NCBI GenBank assembly: GCA_900545785.1
Contig: URAA01000070.1
Span: 1 to 7,503, forward strand
DNA from: an uncultured Dialister sp.
GTDB lineage: Bacteria; Bacillota; Negativicutes; Veillonellales; Dialisteraceae
Length of the DNA stretch: 7,503 nucleotides
Direction of reading: 5' to 3'
This document shows, piece after piece, positions 1 through 6,766 of the stretch. How positions within the stretch are numbered: position 1 is the first letter of the stretch; each line of letters starts with the position of its first letter. The notes beneath the pieces were generated by a model, which saw only the letters and a program-made list of their open reading frames with translations, was not told the origin of the DNA and made no database searches. The translations under genes and the position numbers were made by a program.

Positions 1-13
1 GCTCTTCCGATCT
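1..13. other. Probable Illumina adapter remnant at contig edge
   Basis: The first 13 bases, GCTCTTCCGATCT, are identical to the 3' end shared by both Illumina TruSeq adapter arms, the part that abuts the insert. They sit exactly at the window edge, where an untrimmed adapter would be. They happen to be in frame with the downstream purL reading frame (Ala-Leu-Pro-Ile/Tyr), so an automatic annotation would absorb them into the protein. The exact match and position are seen; that they are artefact is inference. Reliable genomic sequence should be taken to begin at base 14. Confidence 0.88.
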
Positions 14-3000
14 ATGCGTTCCGGGGAGATTTCATCGACGGGGATCGGGAAAAGATTATAAAATTTCTCGTGAATCCCGTAGAGTCCAGAGAAGCTTCTT
101 TGGAAGAAGCAAAAACATTGGATTTGCCCGTAGAGGATCCCAAACCCGTTGCCGTCCTTGAAGGCGTGAGAGAACTGGACGACAAAGGGATCGATGACAT
201 GATTTCAGAGATGGGACTTGCCATGAGCCATGACGATTTGGTCATGATCCGCGATTATTTTAAAACAGAAGAAAAAAGAGATCTGACGGTCACGGAAATT
301 CGTGTCCTTGATACGTATTGGTCCGATCATTGCCGTCATACCACTTTTTCTACCAAATTAAAAAATATTACTATCGAAGAAGGAAAATTCACAAAACCGA
401 TAGAAAGAGCTTTATCGGCTTATAAAGAGGCAAGGGATCAAGTATACGGAACCGATACGGATCGCCCCGTCACCCTCATGGATATGGCAACCATTGCCGT
501 AAAAAAACTTCGAAAAGAAGGAAAATTGGAAAATCTTGATGCTTCGGAAGAAATCAACGCTTGTACGATAAAAGTAAAGGTTGACACCGTAAACGGTGAA
601 GAGGACTGGCTTCTTTTATTTAAAAATGAAACCCATAACCACCCGACGGAAATCGAACCTTTCGGCGGAGCTGCCACTTGCCTCGGAGGCTGTATAAGGG
701 ATCCTCTTTCCGGCCGTGCCTATGTTTATCAGGCGATGCGTGTCACCGGAGCGGCCGATCCGAGAACGCCTCTTTCCGAAACTTTGCAGGGCAAGCTGCC
801 TCAGAAGAAAATTGTCATTGAAGCGGCGAAAGGGTACAGTTCTTACGGAAATCAGATCGGTCTTGCTACGGGAGAAGTTAAGGAATATTATCATCCCGGC
901 TTTTTGGCAAAGCGCATGGAAATAGGGGCGGTCGTTGCGGCGGCACCGGAAAGCCATGTGATCCGGGAAAGACCGGAAGCGGGAGACGTGGTCATTCTCC
1001 TCGGAGGCCGTACGGGCCGCGACGGAATGGGCGGCGCTACGGGCTCTTCCAAAGAGTTGAATACGGAATCGATTGAAACTTGCGGGGCAGAGGTACAAAA
1101 AGGAAATCCTCTGACGGAAAGAAAAATTCAATGCCTTTTCCGCAGAAGCGAGGTCACCCGTCTGATCAAGCGGTGCAACGACTTCGGTGCCGGCGGTGTT
1201 TCCGTGGCAGTCGGCGAGTTGACGGACGGTTTGGAAATCAATCTGGACAAAGTTCCGAAAAAATATGAAGGACTGGACGGAACGGAGCTGGCTATTTCAG
1301 AATCACAGGAAAGAATGGCCGTCGTCGTCAAAAGAGAAGATGCGGATCGTTTCATCGCCTATGCGGCAGAAGAAAATCTGGAAGCCACCATCATTGCCGA
1401 CGTCAATGACAGCCGCCGTCTCGTCATGACATGGAGAGGGAAAAAGATTGTCGATATTTCCCGGGATTTTCTTGATACCAACGGCGCACGGCAAGTGAAA
1501 GAAAGTTGTATCTCCGAACCGGCGGGAGAAGAATATTTTTCCGATCCGGAAATTGAAAATATAGAAAAAACATGGATTTCCGCCATGGGAGATCTCAATC
1601 ATGCTTCACAGCAGGGACTGGCGGAGCGTTTTGATTCCACGGTCGGTGCAGGCACGGTTCTCATGCCTTTCGGCGGAAAATATCAAAGAACGCCCGCCGA
1701 CGGTATGGTTGCCAAATTCCCCGTAAGGAAGGGGCAGACGGACAGCGCAAGCTTTATGGCCCACGGCTTTGATCCTTTCCTTGCTTCTTGGAGTCCTTTC
1801 CACGGAGCGGTATATGCGGTTTTACTTTCTCTGACCCGCCTGATTTCTATGGGGGCAGACTGGAGAAAATCTTATCTTACTTTGCAGGAATATTTTGAAA
1901 AACTCACCGATGATGCCGGCTGGGGCAAGCCTGCCGCGGCTCTTCTCGGGGCTTATCATATGCAGTCCTCCTTGGGAATCGGGGCCATCGGCGGAAAAGA
2001 TTCCATGAGCGGTACTTTTAACGATCTTCATGTACCGCCGTCATTGATTTCTTTTGCCGTAGCTCCCGGGAAAGCATCGGAAGCGGTCAGTCAGGAATTG
2101 AAAAAAGAAGGAAATACTCTGATTCTTTTCGGAATGCCGAAAGATGAAACAGGTATGCCCGATTTGGATGTATTCAAAGCCCACGGCGACTTCCTTTATA
2201 AAGAAGTGCAAAAGGGACATATTGCATCCATGAAAGCCGTAGAGCATGGCGGCGTGGCGGTTACCGTGGCAAAAATGGCATTCGGAAATAAATTGGGCGT
2301 CACTTTTGAAGAAAATCTTCCGCTTAAGAAATACTTCAAAAACTTTTACGGCGCCATCATCGTTGAAACCACACCGAAATTGGCAAAAGAATATAATAAG
2401 CAGGCCCATACGAAAATTTTGGGAACCGTCGGCGGCGATTCGATGAAACTGTTCGGAGAGGAAATCAGTTTGTCCCGACTGCTTCATGCTTATGAAAAAC
2501 CGCTTTCTTCCATTTTCCCGAGAAGAGCGGATAATTTGCCGGGGAAAATTCCGCCGGTTACGCTTTCGGAAGGAAATTTCCGATTCGGTATAAAAACAGC
2601 CATTACAAGACCGAAAGTGTTTATTCCCGCCATGCCGGGAACGAACTGCGAGATTGACAGTGCCCGTGCTTTTGAAAGAGCGGGAGCGGAAGCAGATGTT
2701 TTCATCCTGAGAAACAGAGATTCGAAAGAACTGAAAGAATCGGTAGAAGAAATGGCAAACCGTATTTCCAAATCACAAATCGTGATGTTCCCCGGCGGTT
2801 TTTCTGCCGGTGATGAGCCGGACGGAAGCGGTAAGTTCATTGCCGCTTTGTTCCGCAATGAAAAATTGACGGAAGCCATGGAAAAACTTCTTCACCAAAG
2901 GGACGGACTTGCTCTCGGTGTTTGCAACGGCTTCCAAGCATTGATCAAACTGGGGCTGGTTCCTTACGGAGAATTCAAACCGCTTTCCGAAACTGCGCCG

Positions 3001-3408
3001 ACACTCACCTTTAATACCATCGGCCGCCATTTGTCCCGCTATGTGACGACCAAAGTGGTTTCTGCCAAATCACCGTGGCTTTCCCTCTGCGAGACGGGAG
3101 CTCTTTACAGTATTCCCATCAGCCATGGAGAAGGACGTTTTATTGCAACGGACGAACAAATTGAAAAACTTCTTGCCGCAGGGCAGGTGGCAACGATCTA
3201 TACCGATGAGAACGGAGAAGCGACCTATGACAGCCGCTACAATCCGAACGGATCTTGTTGGTCGATCGAAGGTATTACAAGCCCTGACGGAAGAGTTCTC
3301 GGCAAGATGGGACATACGGAAAGAAACGGGAAAAATATTGCAAAAAATATTTACGGAAATAAATTCCAACCTATTTTTGAAGCAGGAGTCAAATATTTCA
3401 AAGAATAA
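1..3408 (+). CDS. purL: Phosphoribosylformylglycinamidine synthase (FGAM synthase), 5'-truncated by the contig edge
   Basis: Cytoplasmic enzyme of de novo purine synthesis. It converts FGAR, ATP and glutamine to FGAM, using ammonia released by its own C-terminal glutaminase. The frame is open to base 1 and ends at TAA 3406-3408, giving about 1135 residues. The single-chain Clostridia-type family is roughly 1230-1260, so about 100 N-terminal residues are missing. GTG at 70 is an internal Val in a conserved stretch (LVNPVESREAS), not a start. Landmarks in order: linker motif YWSDHCRHTTF (316-348); ATP-binding/catalytic motif ETHNHPTEIEPFGG (628-669); GRDGMGGATGSSKE (1018-1059); NDFGAGGVSVAVGE (1177-1218); GAIGGKDSMSG in the second synthase half (1981-2013); glutaminase start FIPAMPGTNCEID (2620-2658); PGGFSAGDEP; nucleophile Cys in GVCNGFQ (codon 2923-2925); and the His-Thr-Glu pair of the triad (3313-3321). 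No frameshift is seen. The terminator behind it suggests it ends its transcription unit. Confidence 0.97.
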   Translation, partial: ALPIYAFRGDFIDGDREKIIKFLVNPVESREASLEEAKTLDLPVEDPKPVAVLEGVRELDDKGIDDMISEMGLAMSHDDLVMIRDYFKTEEKRDLTVTEIRVLDTYWSDHCRHTTFSTKLKNITIEEGKFTKPIERALSAYKEARDQVYGTDTDRPVTLMDMATIAVKKLRKEGKLENLDASEEINACTIKVKVDTVNGEEDWLLLFKNETHNHPTEIEPFGGAATCLGGCIRDPLSGRAYVYQAMRVTGAADPRTPLSETLQGKLPQKKIVIEAAKGYSSYGNQIGLATGEVKEYYHPGFLAKRMEIGAVVAAAPESHVIRERPEAGDVVILLGGRTGRDGMGGATGSSKELNTESIETCGAEVQKGNPLTERKIQCLFRRSEVTRLIKRCNDFGAGGVSVAVGELTDGLEINLDKVPKKYEGLDGTELAISESQERMAVVVKREDADRFIAYAAEENLEATIIADVNDSRRLVMTWRGKKIVDISRDFLDTNGARQVKESCISEPAGEEYFSDPEIENIEKTWISAMGDLNHASQQGLAERFDSTVGAGTVLMPFGGKYQRTPADGMVAKFPVRKGQTDSASFMAHGFDPFLASWSPFHGAVYAVLLSLTRLISMGADWRKSYLTLQEYFEKLTDDAGWGKPAAALLGAYHMQSSLGIGAIGGKDSMSGTFNDLHVPPSLISFAVAPGKASEAVSQELKKEGNTLILFGMPKDETGMPDLDVFKAHGDFLYKEVQKGHIASMKAVEHGGVAVTVAKMAFGNKLGVTFEENLPLKKYFKNFYGAIIVETTPKLAKEYNKQAHTKILGTVGGDSMKLFGEEISLSRLLHAYEKPLSSIFPRRADNLPGKIPPVTLSEGNFRFGIKTAITRPKVFIPAMPGTNCEIDSARAFERAGAEADVFILRNRDSKELKESVEEMANRISKSQIVMFPGGFSAGDEPDGSGKFIAALFRNEKLTEAMEKLLHQRDGLALGVCNGFQALIKLGLVPYGEFKPLSETAPTLTFNTIGRHLSRYVTTKVVSAKSPWLSLCETGALYSIPISHGEGRFIATDEQIEKLLAAGQVATIYTDENGEATYDSRYNPNGSCWSIEGITSPDGRVLGKMGHTERNGKNIAKNIYGNKFQPIFEAGVKYFKE

Positions 3409-3440
3409 AAATTTGCGCGTTCAGGGAAATGAATATCTTG

Positions 3441-3478
3441 AGACCGGATTCGGCATTTGCCGTTTTCGGTCTTTTTTT
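3441..3478 (+). terminator. Rho-independent terminator of purL
   Basis: AGACCG (3441-3446) pairs with CGGTCT (3467-3472). A second stem inside it, CGGC/GCCG (3451-3454 with 3459-3462), is capped by ATTT. A run of seven T (3472-3478) follows directly. It lies 32 bases after the purL stop codon and should separate purL from mntP transcription. Confidence 0.9.
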
Positions 3479-3640
3479 CCTTAAGAAACATATCATGCAA
3501 CAGATTTTGTGAATGGAAAAGAATATAAAGCATTAATTAAAAATGGAATATAAAACTAAATGAGAATAAATATAATCTGTCAGATCTTTTTTCATTTTCT
3601 TATAATCCCTTGAGTTGCCGATAAACAGGGGATTTATAAA
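3479..3640. other. AT-rich intergenic spacer, no gene recognised
   Basis: This is the first part of the 428-base gap between purL and mntP. It is AT-rich with stops in all frames; the only short frames look random and lack Shine-Dalgarno sites. A tiny hairpin (ATCT/AGAT around 3577-3587) is followed by six T, but its four-base stem is too weak to call a terminator. The rest of the gap is the promoter, riboswitch and leader annotated separately. Confidence 0.6.
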
Positions 3641-3669
3641 TTGACAAAAGGAGAGTTGAATGATATGAT
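3641..3669 (+). promoter_or_regulatory. Consensus sigma-A promoter for the mntP leader
   Basis: The -35 TTGACA (3641-3646) is a perfect match. A 17-base spacer and the -10 TATGAT (3664-3669, five of six to consensus) follow. Start of transcription is expected near 3675-3678, exactly where the 5' strand of riboswitch helix P1 begins. Such a strong promoter fits a gene whose output is controlled mainly after initiation. Confidence 0.9.
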
Positions 3670-3676
3670 TCTCAAT

Positions 3677-3764
3677 AAGTGAGGGAGTAGCAAGCACTTT
3701 TGTGTAGTAAGTCAACATACTGACCAAGCAGGTCTGGCTCTACTTTAAAATGCGAGACTCATTT
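3677..3764 (+). ncRNA. yybP-ykoY manganese riboswitch aptamer
   Basis: The segment matches the yybP-ykoY (Mn2+-sensing) aptamer. P1 forms from AAGTGAG (3677-3683) and CTCATTT (3758-3764): seven pairs, one G-U. Directly inside lie the conserved L1 element GGGAGTAG (3683-3690) and the L3 element GCGAGA (3752-3757), the two loops that bind Mn2+ in the known crystal structures. AGTAG (3686-3690) pairs with CTACT (3740-3744) as P2. The family signature GTCAACATACTG occurs at 3711-3722, and GACC/GGTC (3722-3725 with 3731-3734) closes a hairpin. Riboswitches of this class are known to control mntP-type Mn2+ exporters and P-type ATPases, and the next gene is mntP, which supports both calls. Ligand binding is expected to switch expression on. 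Confidence 0.92.
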
Positions 3765-3836
3765 GTCTGAGCGGGTGCGTATCCGTTTTTGTGAAAAAGA
3801 TCGGCGGCGCAGCCTGTTTTTTTGAGGGCGGAGACT
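3758..3836 (+). promoter_or_regulatory. Riboswitch expression platform and mntP ribosome binding site
   Basis: The 3' strand of P1 can re-pair downstream: CTCA (3758-3761) with TGAG (3768-3771), or AGAC (3755-3758) with GTCT (3765-3768). Each excludes P1, as a switch requires. CGGGT/ATCCG (3772-3776 with 3781-3785) then forms a short hairpin followed by five T. A second weak GGC/GCC hairpin (3803-3814) is followed by seven T (3817-3823). The Shine-Dalgarno region AGGGCGGAG (3825-3833) can partly pair with GCCT (3812-3815). Whether control is by termination or by hiding the binding site is not clear from sequence alone. Confidence 0.55.
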
Positions 3837-4433
3837 ATGGACTTACTACTTCTGACTTACACTATTTTGATTGGATTCGGGCTTGCGATGGATGCTTTTT
3901 CCGTCTCTCTTGCCAACGGACTTCACGAACCGCACATGAAATGGATGAAAGTGCAGGGAATAGCGGGCACTTTTGCATTTTTCCAGTGGCTTATGCCTTT
4001 GGCAGGCTGGTATTGCGTGCATAAAATCGTGGAGCTTTTTTATTTCTTTGCACCGTATATTCCTTTCATTGCATTCGGAATGCTTTCTTTTATAGGAATC
4101 ACCATGATCAAAGAAGGACTTCTCGGAACGGCGGAAGAAATAGATCGTAAAATCAGTGCGAAGATGATTTTCTGGCAGGGGCTTGCCACTTCCGTCGATG
4201 CTCTTTCCGTGGGATTTATGATTGAAGAAATCGACGGAGCGACCGCTTTTCTCTGCTCCCTTGTCATAGGTGCGGTGACTTTTGTCATTTGCCTTTCCGG
4301 CATTGTTTTGGGGAAGAAATTCGGGATGAAATTCTCCGATAAAGCGACACTGCTGGGCGGTTTGATTTTATTCGGAATCGGGCTTAAAATGCTGATGACC
4401 GGTCTCTTTGCGGCAAATCTTTTTTCTTTCTGA
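3837..4433 (+). CDS. mntP: Manganese efflux pump MntP
   Basis: Small inner-membrane exporter that lowers cytoplasmic Mn2+ (MntP family, formerly DUF204/YebN). From ATG 3837 the product is 198 residues with about six hydrophobic helices arranged as two inverted repeats. Each repeat carries the family's acidic signature: MDAFSVSLANG near the N-terminus (Asp19) and SVDALSVGF in the second half (Asp121), matching the functionally important aspartates of E. coli MntP (Asp16 and Asp118). The middle segment with FFQWLMPLAGW and IAFGMLSFIG is also typical. I chose ATG 3837 rather than TTG 3822 because an AGGG/GGAG ribosome site (3825-3833) lies just before it and family members start directly with this helix. 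The upstream Mn2+ riboswitch independently supports the substrate. Downstream lies only a weak hairpin, so some read-through into the antiporter gene is possible. Confidence 0.95.
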   Translation: MDLLLLTYTILIGFGLAMDAFSVSLANGLHEPHMKWMKVQGIAGTFAFFQWLMPLAGWYCVHKIVELFYFFAPYIPFIAFGMLSFIGITMIKEGLLGTAEEIDRKISAKMIFWQGLATSVDALSVGFMIEEIDGATAFLCSLVIGAVTFVICLSGIVLGKKFGMKFSDKATLLGGLILFGIGLKMLMTGLFAANLFSF

Positions 4434-4463
4434 CGATAAGTAAGTATGAGGCGGTGTCAGGCG

Positions 4464-4485
4464 GAGAAAATCATTTTTCTCTTTC
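4464..4485 (+). terminator. Possible weak terminator after mntP
   Basis: GAGAAAA (4464-4470) and TTTTCTC (4475-4481) form a perfect seven-base stem with a TCAT loop, followed by only three T. The stem is mostly A-T and the U-tract is short, so termination is likely partial. It begins 30 bases after the mntP stop codon. Confidence 0.4.
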
Positions 4486-4487
4486 CC

Positions 4488-4515
4488 GATTGGCTGTTCT
4501 ATTTCGCGTCCAATC
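4488..4515. promoter_or_regulatory. Inverted repeat overlapping the antiporter promoter (possible operator)
   Basis: GATTGG (4488-4493) and CCAATC (4510-4515) are perfect inverted arms separated by 16 bases. The right arm ends one base before the extended -10 TG, and the whole repeat covers the -35 zone, the usual place for a repressor or activator dimer. No regulator family is assigned. A chance repeat or an RNA hairpin on mntP read-through transcripts are alternatives. Confidence 0.35.
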
Positions 4516-4516
4516 T

Positions 4517-4525
4517 TGCTATAAT
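4517..4525 (+). promoter_or_regulatory. Extended -10 promoter of the NhaC-family gene
   Basis: TGCTATAAT is a perfect extended -10 element: TG, one base, then consensus TATAAT at 4520-4525. No good -35 hexamer is seen at 16-18 bases upstream, which extended -10 promoters can tolerate. Initiation would fall near 4532, giving a leader of about 25 bases that carries the GGGAGGG ribosome site (4543-4549). Confidence 0.8.
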
Positions 4526-4555
4526 AGATGAAAAGTCAATTCGGGAGGGTATCAT

Positions 4556-5908
4556 ATGGGATATAAACACAAAAAGGAAGGAGCGCTTTCACTTCTTCCT
4601 TTTCTGATTTTTATTGTCGTTTATCTGGGGGCGGGGATTTACTTCCAAATGCAGGGAGTGGAAATGGCATTTTACCAATTTCCTTCCGTGACTGCCATGT
4701 TTATCGCCGTGCTGTCCGCTTTTTGGCTCGGTGATGAATCTCTCCATGTAAAATTCGGAATTTTTGCAAGGGGCGCAGGCAATGAAAATGTCATGACCAT
4801 GCTCATGATTTATATTCTTGCCGGTGCTTTTTCCGCTGTTGCCGCTGCCATGGGCGGAAGAGATGCGACGGTGAATCTGGGGATCAGCCTCATTCCGGCG
4901 GAATACCTGACGGTGGGAATATTTATCATTTCCGCCTTTATGGGAACCGCGACGGGAACGTCCATGGGAACCGTGGCGGCTATCGTACCGATTGCGGCAG
5001 GGGTTGCCGTGAAAAGCGGCATTTATGAACCTCTTATGGTGGCAGCCTGTGTGGGCGGCGCCATGTTCGGAGACAACCTTTCCATGATTTCCGATACCAC
5101 CATTGCCGCAACAAGAACGCAGGGGTGCAGTCTGAAAGATAAATTTAAATTGAATTTCATGATTGCTCTTCCGGCGGCGATTTGTACGATTATTTTACTC
5201 ATTATCATCGGAAGGCCGGAAGTGATCACGGAAGTAGGACGGCTGGACTACAGCTTGATCAAAGTATTTCCTTATGTCGCCGTTTTGGGGCTTGCCCTTT
5301 TGGGGGTCAATGTATTTTTGGTTCTCACTGCCGGTATTTTTCTTGCCGGTGCTATAGGAATCATCTATTCCGACCTGACGATCATCACTTTTTCTCAAAA
5401 TATCTGGGACGGATTTACCGGAATGAGCGAAGCTTTCTTTCTTGCTCTTTTTTGCGGCGGCATATCTGAGATGGTTGCTTATTACGGAGGTATCGAATGG
5501 CTGATCACGAAGCTCCGCAAGATGATCAAAGGAAATAAGACGGCCCAGCTGGGAATCGCTTCTCTGGTTTCTCTGGTGGACTGCGCAACAGCCAACAATA
5601 CGGTGGCGATCATCATCACAGGAAGTGTTGCAAAAGATATCAGCAAAGAATACGGGATAGATGCAAGAAGAAGTGCCTCTCTTTTGGATATTTTTTCCTG
5701 CGTGTTCCAAGGAATCATTCCTTACGGGGCACAGCTTCTGACGGCGGCTGCGCTGGCATCCCAAAACGGGGCGGTGATGAATGCGGTTGAAATCATTCCC
5801 CATATGTGGTATTGCTGGCTTCTTGCCATTTTCGGCATCGTTTCCATCTATGTTCCGTTTGCGGAAATATTCGTAAAGAAAGCAGATAAAATAGAGGCTG
5901 ACTTATAG
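4556..5908 (+). CDS. Na+/H+ antiporter NhaC family protein
   Basis: Polytopic membrane transporter of 450 residues with around eleven to twelve hydrophobic segments, in the NhaC family (Na_H_antiporter domain of the ion transporter superfamily). Members exchange Na+ for H+, or organic acids for Na+/H+ (for example malate-lactate antiport by MleN), so the substrate is not fixed by sequence. Family hallmarks seen: LAGAFSAVAAAMGG in the first third; GTATGTSMGTVAAI; the signature GGAMFGDNLSMISDTT (from residue 167) running into IAATRTQGC; and its partner in the second half, SLVDCATANNTVA (residues 339-351), containing Asp342. Start ATG 4556 has GGGAGGG six bases upstream, and the basic N-terminus (GYKHKKEG) before the first helix looks natural. 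It has its own promoter and is followed by terminator hairpins, so it is probably monocistronic. A role in pH or Na+ balance is inference. Confidence 0.9.
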   Translation: MGYKHKKEGALSLLPFLIFIVVYLGAGIYFQMQGVEMAFYQFPSVTAMFIAVLSAFWLGDESLHVKFGIFARGAGNENVMTMLMIYILAGAFSAVAAAMGGRDATVNLGISLIPAEYLTVGIFIISAFMGTATGTSMGTVAAIVPIAAGVAVKSGIYEPLMVAACVGGAMFGDNLSMISDTTIAATRTQGCSLKDKFKLNFMIALPAAICTIILLIIIGRPEVITEVGRLDYSLIKVFPYVAVLGLALLGVNVFLVLTAGIFLAGAIGIIYSDLTIITFSQNIWDGFTGMSEAFFLALFCGGISEMVAYYGGIEWLITKLRKMIKGNKTAQLGIASLVSLVDCATANNTVAIIITGSVAKDISKEYGIDARRSASLLDIFSCVFQGIIPYGAQLLTAAALASQNGAVMNAVEIIPHMWYCWLLAIFGIVSIYVPFAEIFVKKADKIEADL

Positions 5909-5920
5909 CCTGCCTCTTTT
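5893..5920 (+). terminator. First terminator of the antiporter gene, overlapping its stop codon
   Basis: AGAGGC (5893-5898) pairs with GCCTCT (5912-5917), followed by a T run to 5920. An alternative inner pairing, AGGCT (5895-5899) with AGCCT (5907-5911), competes. The 5' arm is inside the last codons and the TAG stop (5906-5908) is in the loop, so a terminating ribosome would cover part of the hairpin. Confidence 0.6.
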
Positions 5921-5940
5921 CCATACAGAATGATTTATCG

Positions 5941-5971
5941 GGTCGGCCCTTCACCGGAGCCGATCTTTTTT
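5941..5971 (+). terminator. Second terminator of the antiporter gene
   Basis: GGTCGGC (5941-5947) pairs with GCCGATC (5959-5965) over seven positions, one of them G-U, with an 11-base loop. Six T follow (5966-5971). It is oriented for the plus strand and ends just before the 3' end of the convergent permease gene at 5978. On the minus strand no T run follows the hairpin, so it is not clearly bidirectional. Confidence 0.8.
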
Positions 5972-5977
5972 ATTTCA

Positions 5978-6736
5978 TCATGGGTGCACGATCAATTCGT
6001 AAAGAATTTTAATAAAGAAAACGGAAAGTACGGCGATAATGATCGGTTTTACTTTCTTCGGATCACCTTTTTCAAAGAAGCGGGCACCGAAATAATTACC
6101 TGCCATATTAAAAAGTCCTGCTATGAAGCCGAGAGAAATCATGACCGCGCCGTTTGATAAAAACACATAAAGGGCTGCCATATTGGTGGTGCTGTTGATG
6201 ACTTTTGTGATCCCGTTGGCTTCTTTCAGTTTTACATGGGCTATGCCGATCAAAAGTAAGATCAGGAAAGTTCCCGTTCCGGGGCCGTAAAAGCCGTCAT
6301 AAATACCGATGACAAAAGATATGGCACAGCTGAGGATCAGAGTTTTTACAAAAGAAAAGGGCTCCTTTTCCGTCATGGTCTTTCCCCGGGTGACATAAAA
6401 AGCAGTGACGGGAAGAATGACGAGCATGAGAGTCATGAAGATATGAGAATCCAATACCAATGCCAGACGGGCACCGAAAAAAGAACCGGTAAAAGCAAAA
6501 ATGACACCGTAAAGTGAAGTTTTCCACGGAATGAGTCCGTCTTTTGCAAATTTAACGGTCGCCAATAAAGTTCCCATACAGGAACTCATTTTATTTGTGG
6601 CAATGGCATGATGAACAGGCAGTCCCGCAATGAAATAAGCGGGAAGAGAAATCAATCCTCCGCCTCCCGCTACGGCATCGACAAAACCTGCTAAAAATAC
6701 AAGAGGAAAAATAATTGCATAACTGGAGAAATCCAT
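5978..6736 (-). CDS. TauE/SafE (sulfite exporter) family membrane permease
   Basis: Membrane protein of 252 residues with about seven to eight hydrophobic segments in two related halves. This is the TauE/SafE family (includes YfcA and YunE; UPF0721), whose characterised members move sulfite, sulfoacetate or other small sulfur-containing or organic anions. The substrate of most, including this one, is unknown. The N-terminal motif GFVDAVAGGGGLISLPA (residues 17-33) and its counterpart GIYDGFYGPGTGTFL (144-158) are the duplicated glycine-rich signatures. The paired AIATNKMSSCMG (44-55) and ITKVINSTTNMAA (176-188) segments are also characteristic. Start ATG 6734-6736 is preceded by a modest AAAGG ribosome site six bases away. 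It lies 68 bases downstream of tag on the same strand. No gene for sulfonate or sulfite metabolism is visible nearby to name a substrate. Confidence 0.9.
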   Translation of the reverse strand: MDFSSYAIIFPLVFLAGFVDAVAGGGGLISLPAYFIAGLPVHHAIATNKMSSCMGTLLATVKFAKDGLIPWKTSLYGVIFAFTGSFFGARLALVLDSHIFMTLMLVILPVTAFYVTRGKTMTEKEPFSFVKTLILSCAISFVIGIYDGFYGPGTGTFLILLLIGIAHVKLKEANGITKVINSTTNMAALYVFLSNGAVMISLGFIAGLFNMAGNYFGARFFEKGDPKKVKPIIIAVLSVFFIKILYELIVHP

Positions 6737-6766
6737 AGAAAACCTTTATTTGAGATAGAAATAAAA

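Noticed and set aside
14..16. ATG directly after the adapter as a gene start
   Set aside because: It is out of frame with purL and is just the tail of Tyr plus the first base of Ala codons; the purL frame runs through it.
70..72. GTG at 70 as the true purL start
   Set aside because: It is a Val inside a conserved segment, the frame is open upstream with family-like residues, and there is no ribosome site before it.
2041..2487. 148-codon minus-strand open frame inside purL
   Set aside because: Antisense shadow of a strongly conserved coding region; composition is random-looking, with no ribosome site or recognisable family.
3125..3484. 119-codon plus-strand frame overlapping the purL 3' end and its terminator
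   Set aside because: It reads out of frame through purL and then through the terminator hairpin and T run, which a real gene would not do.
3533..3727. 64-codon minus-strand frame across the promoter and riboswitch
   Set aside because: The sequence is explained by the plus-strand promoter and aptamer; no ribosome site or homology is apparent.
3791..4024. GTG-started 77-codon frame overlapping the mntP start
   Set aside because: It runs out of frame through the T-tract and the first mntP helix; no ribosome site and no hydrophobic or domain pattern of its own.
5195..5803. 202-codon minus-strand open frame inside the antiporter gene
   Set aside because: Fully antisense to a well-supported membrane protein; its translation is rich in His, Ser, Arg and Asp with no domain, as expected for a shadow frame.
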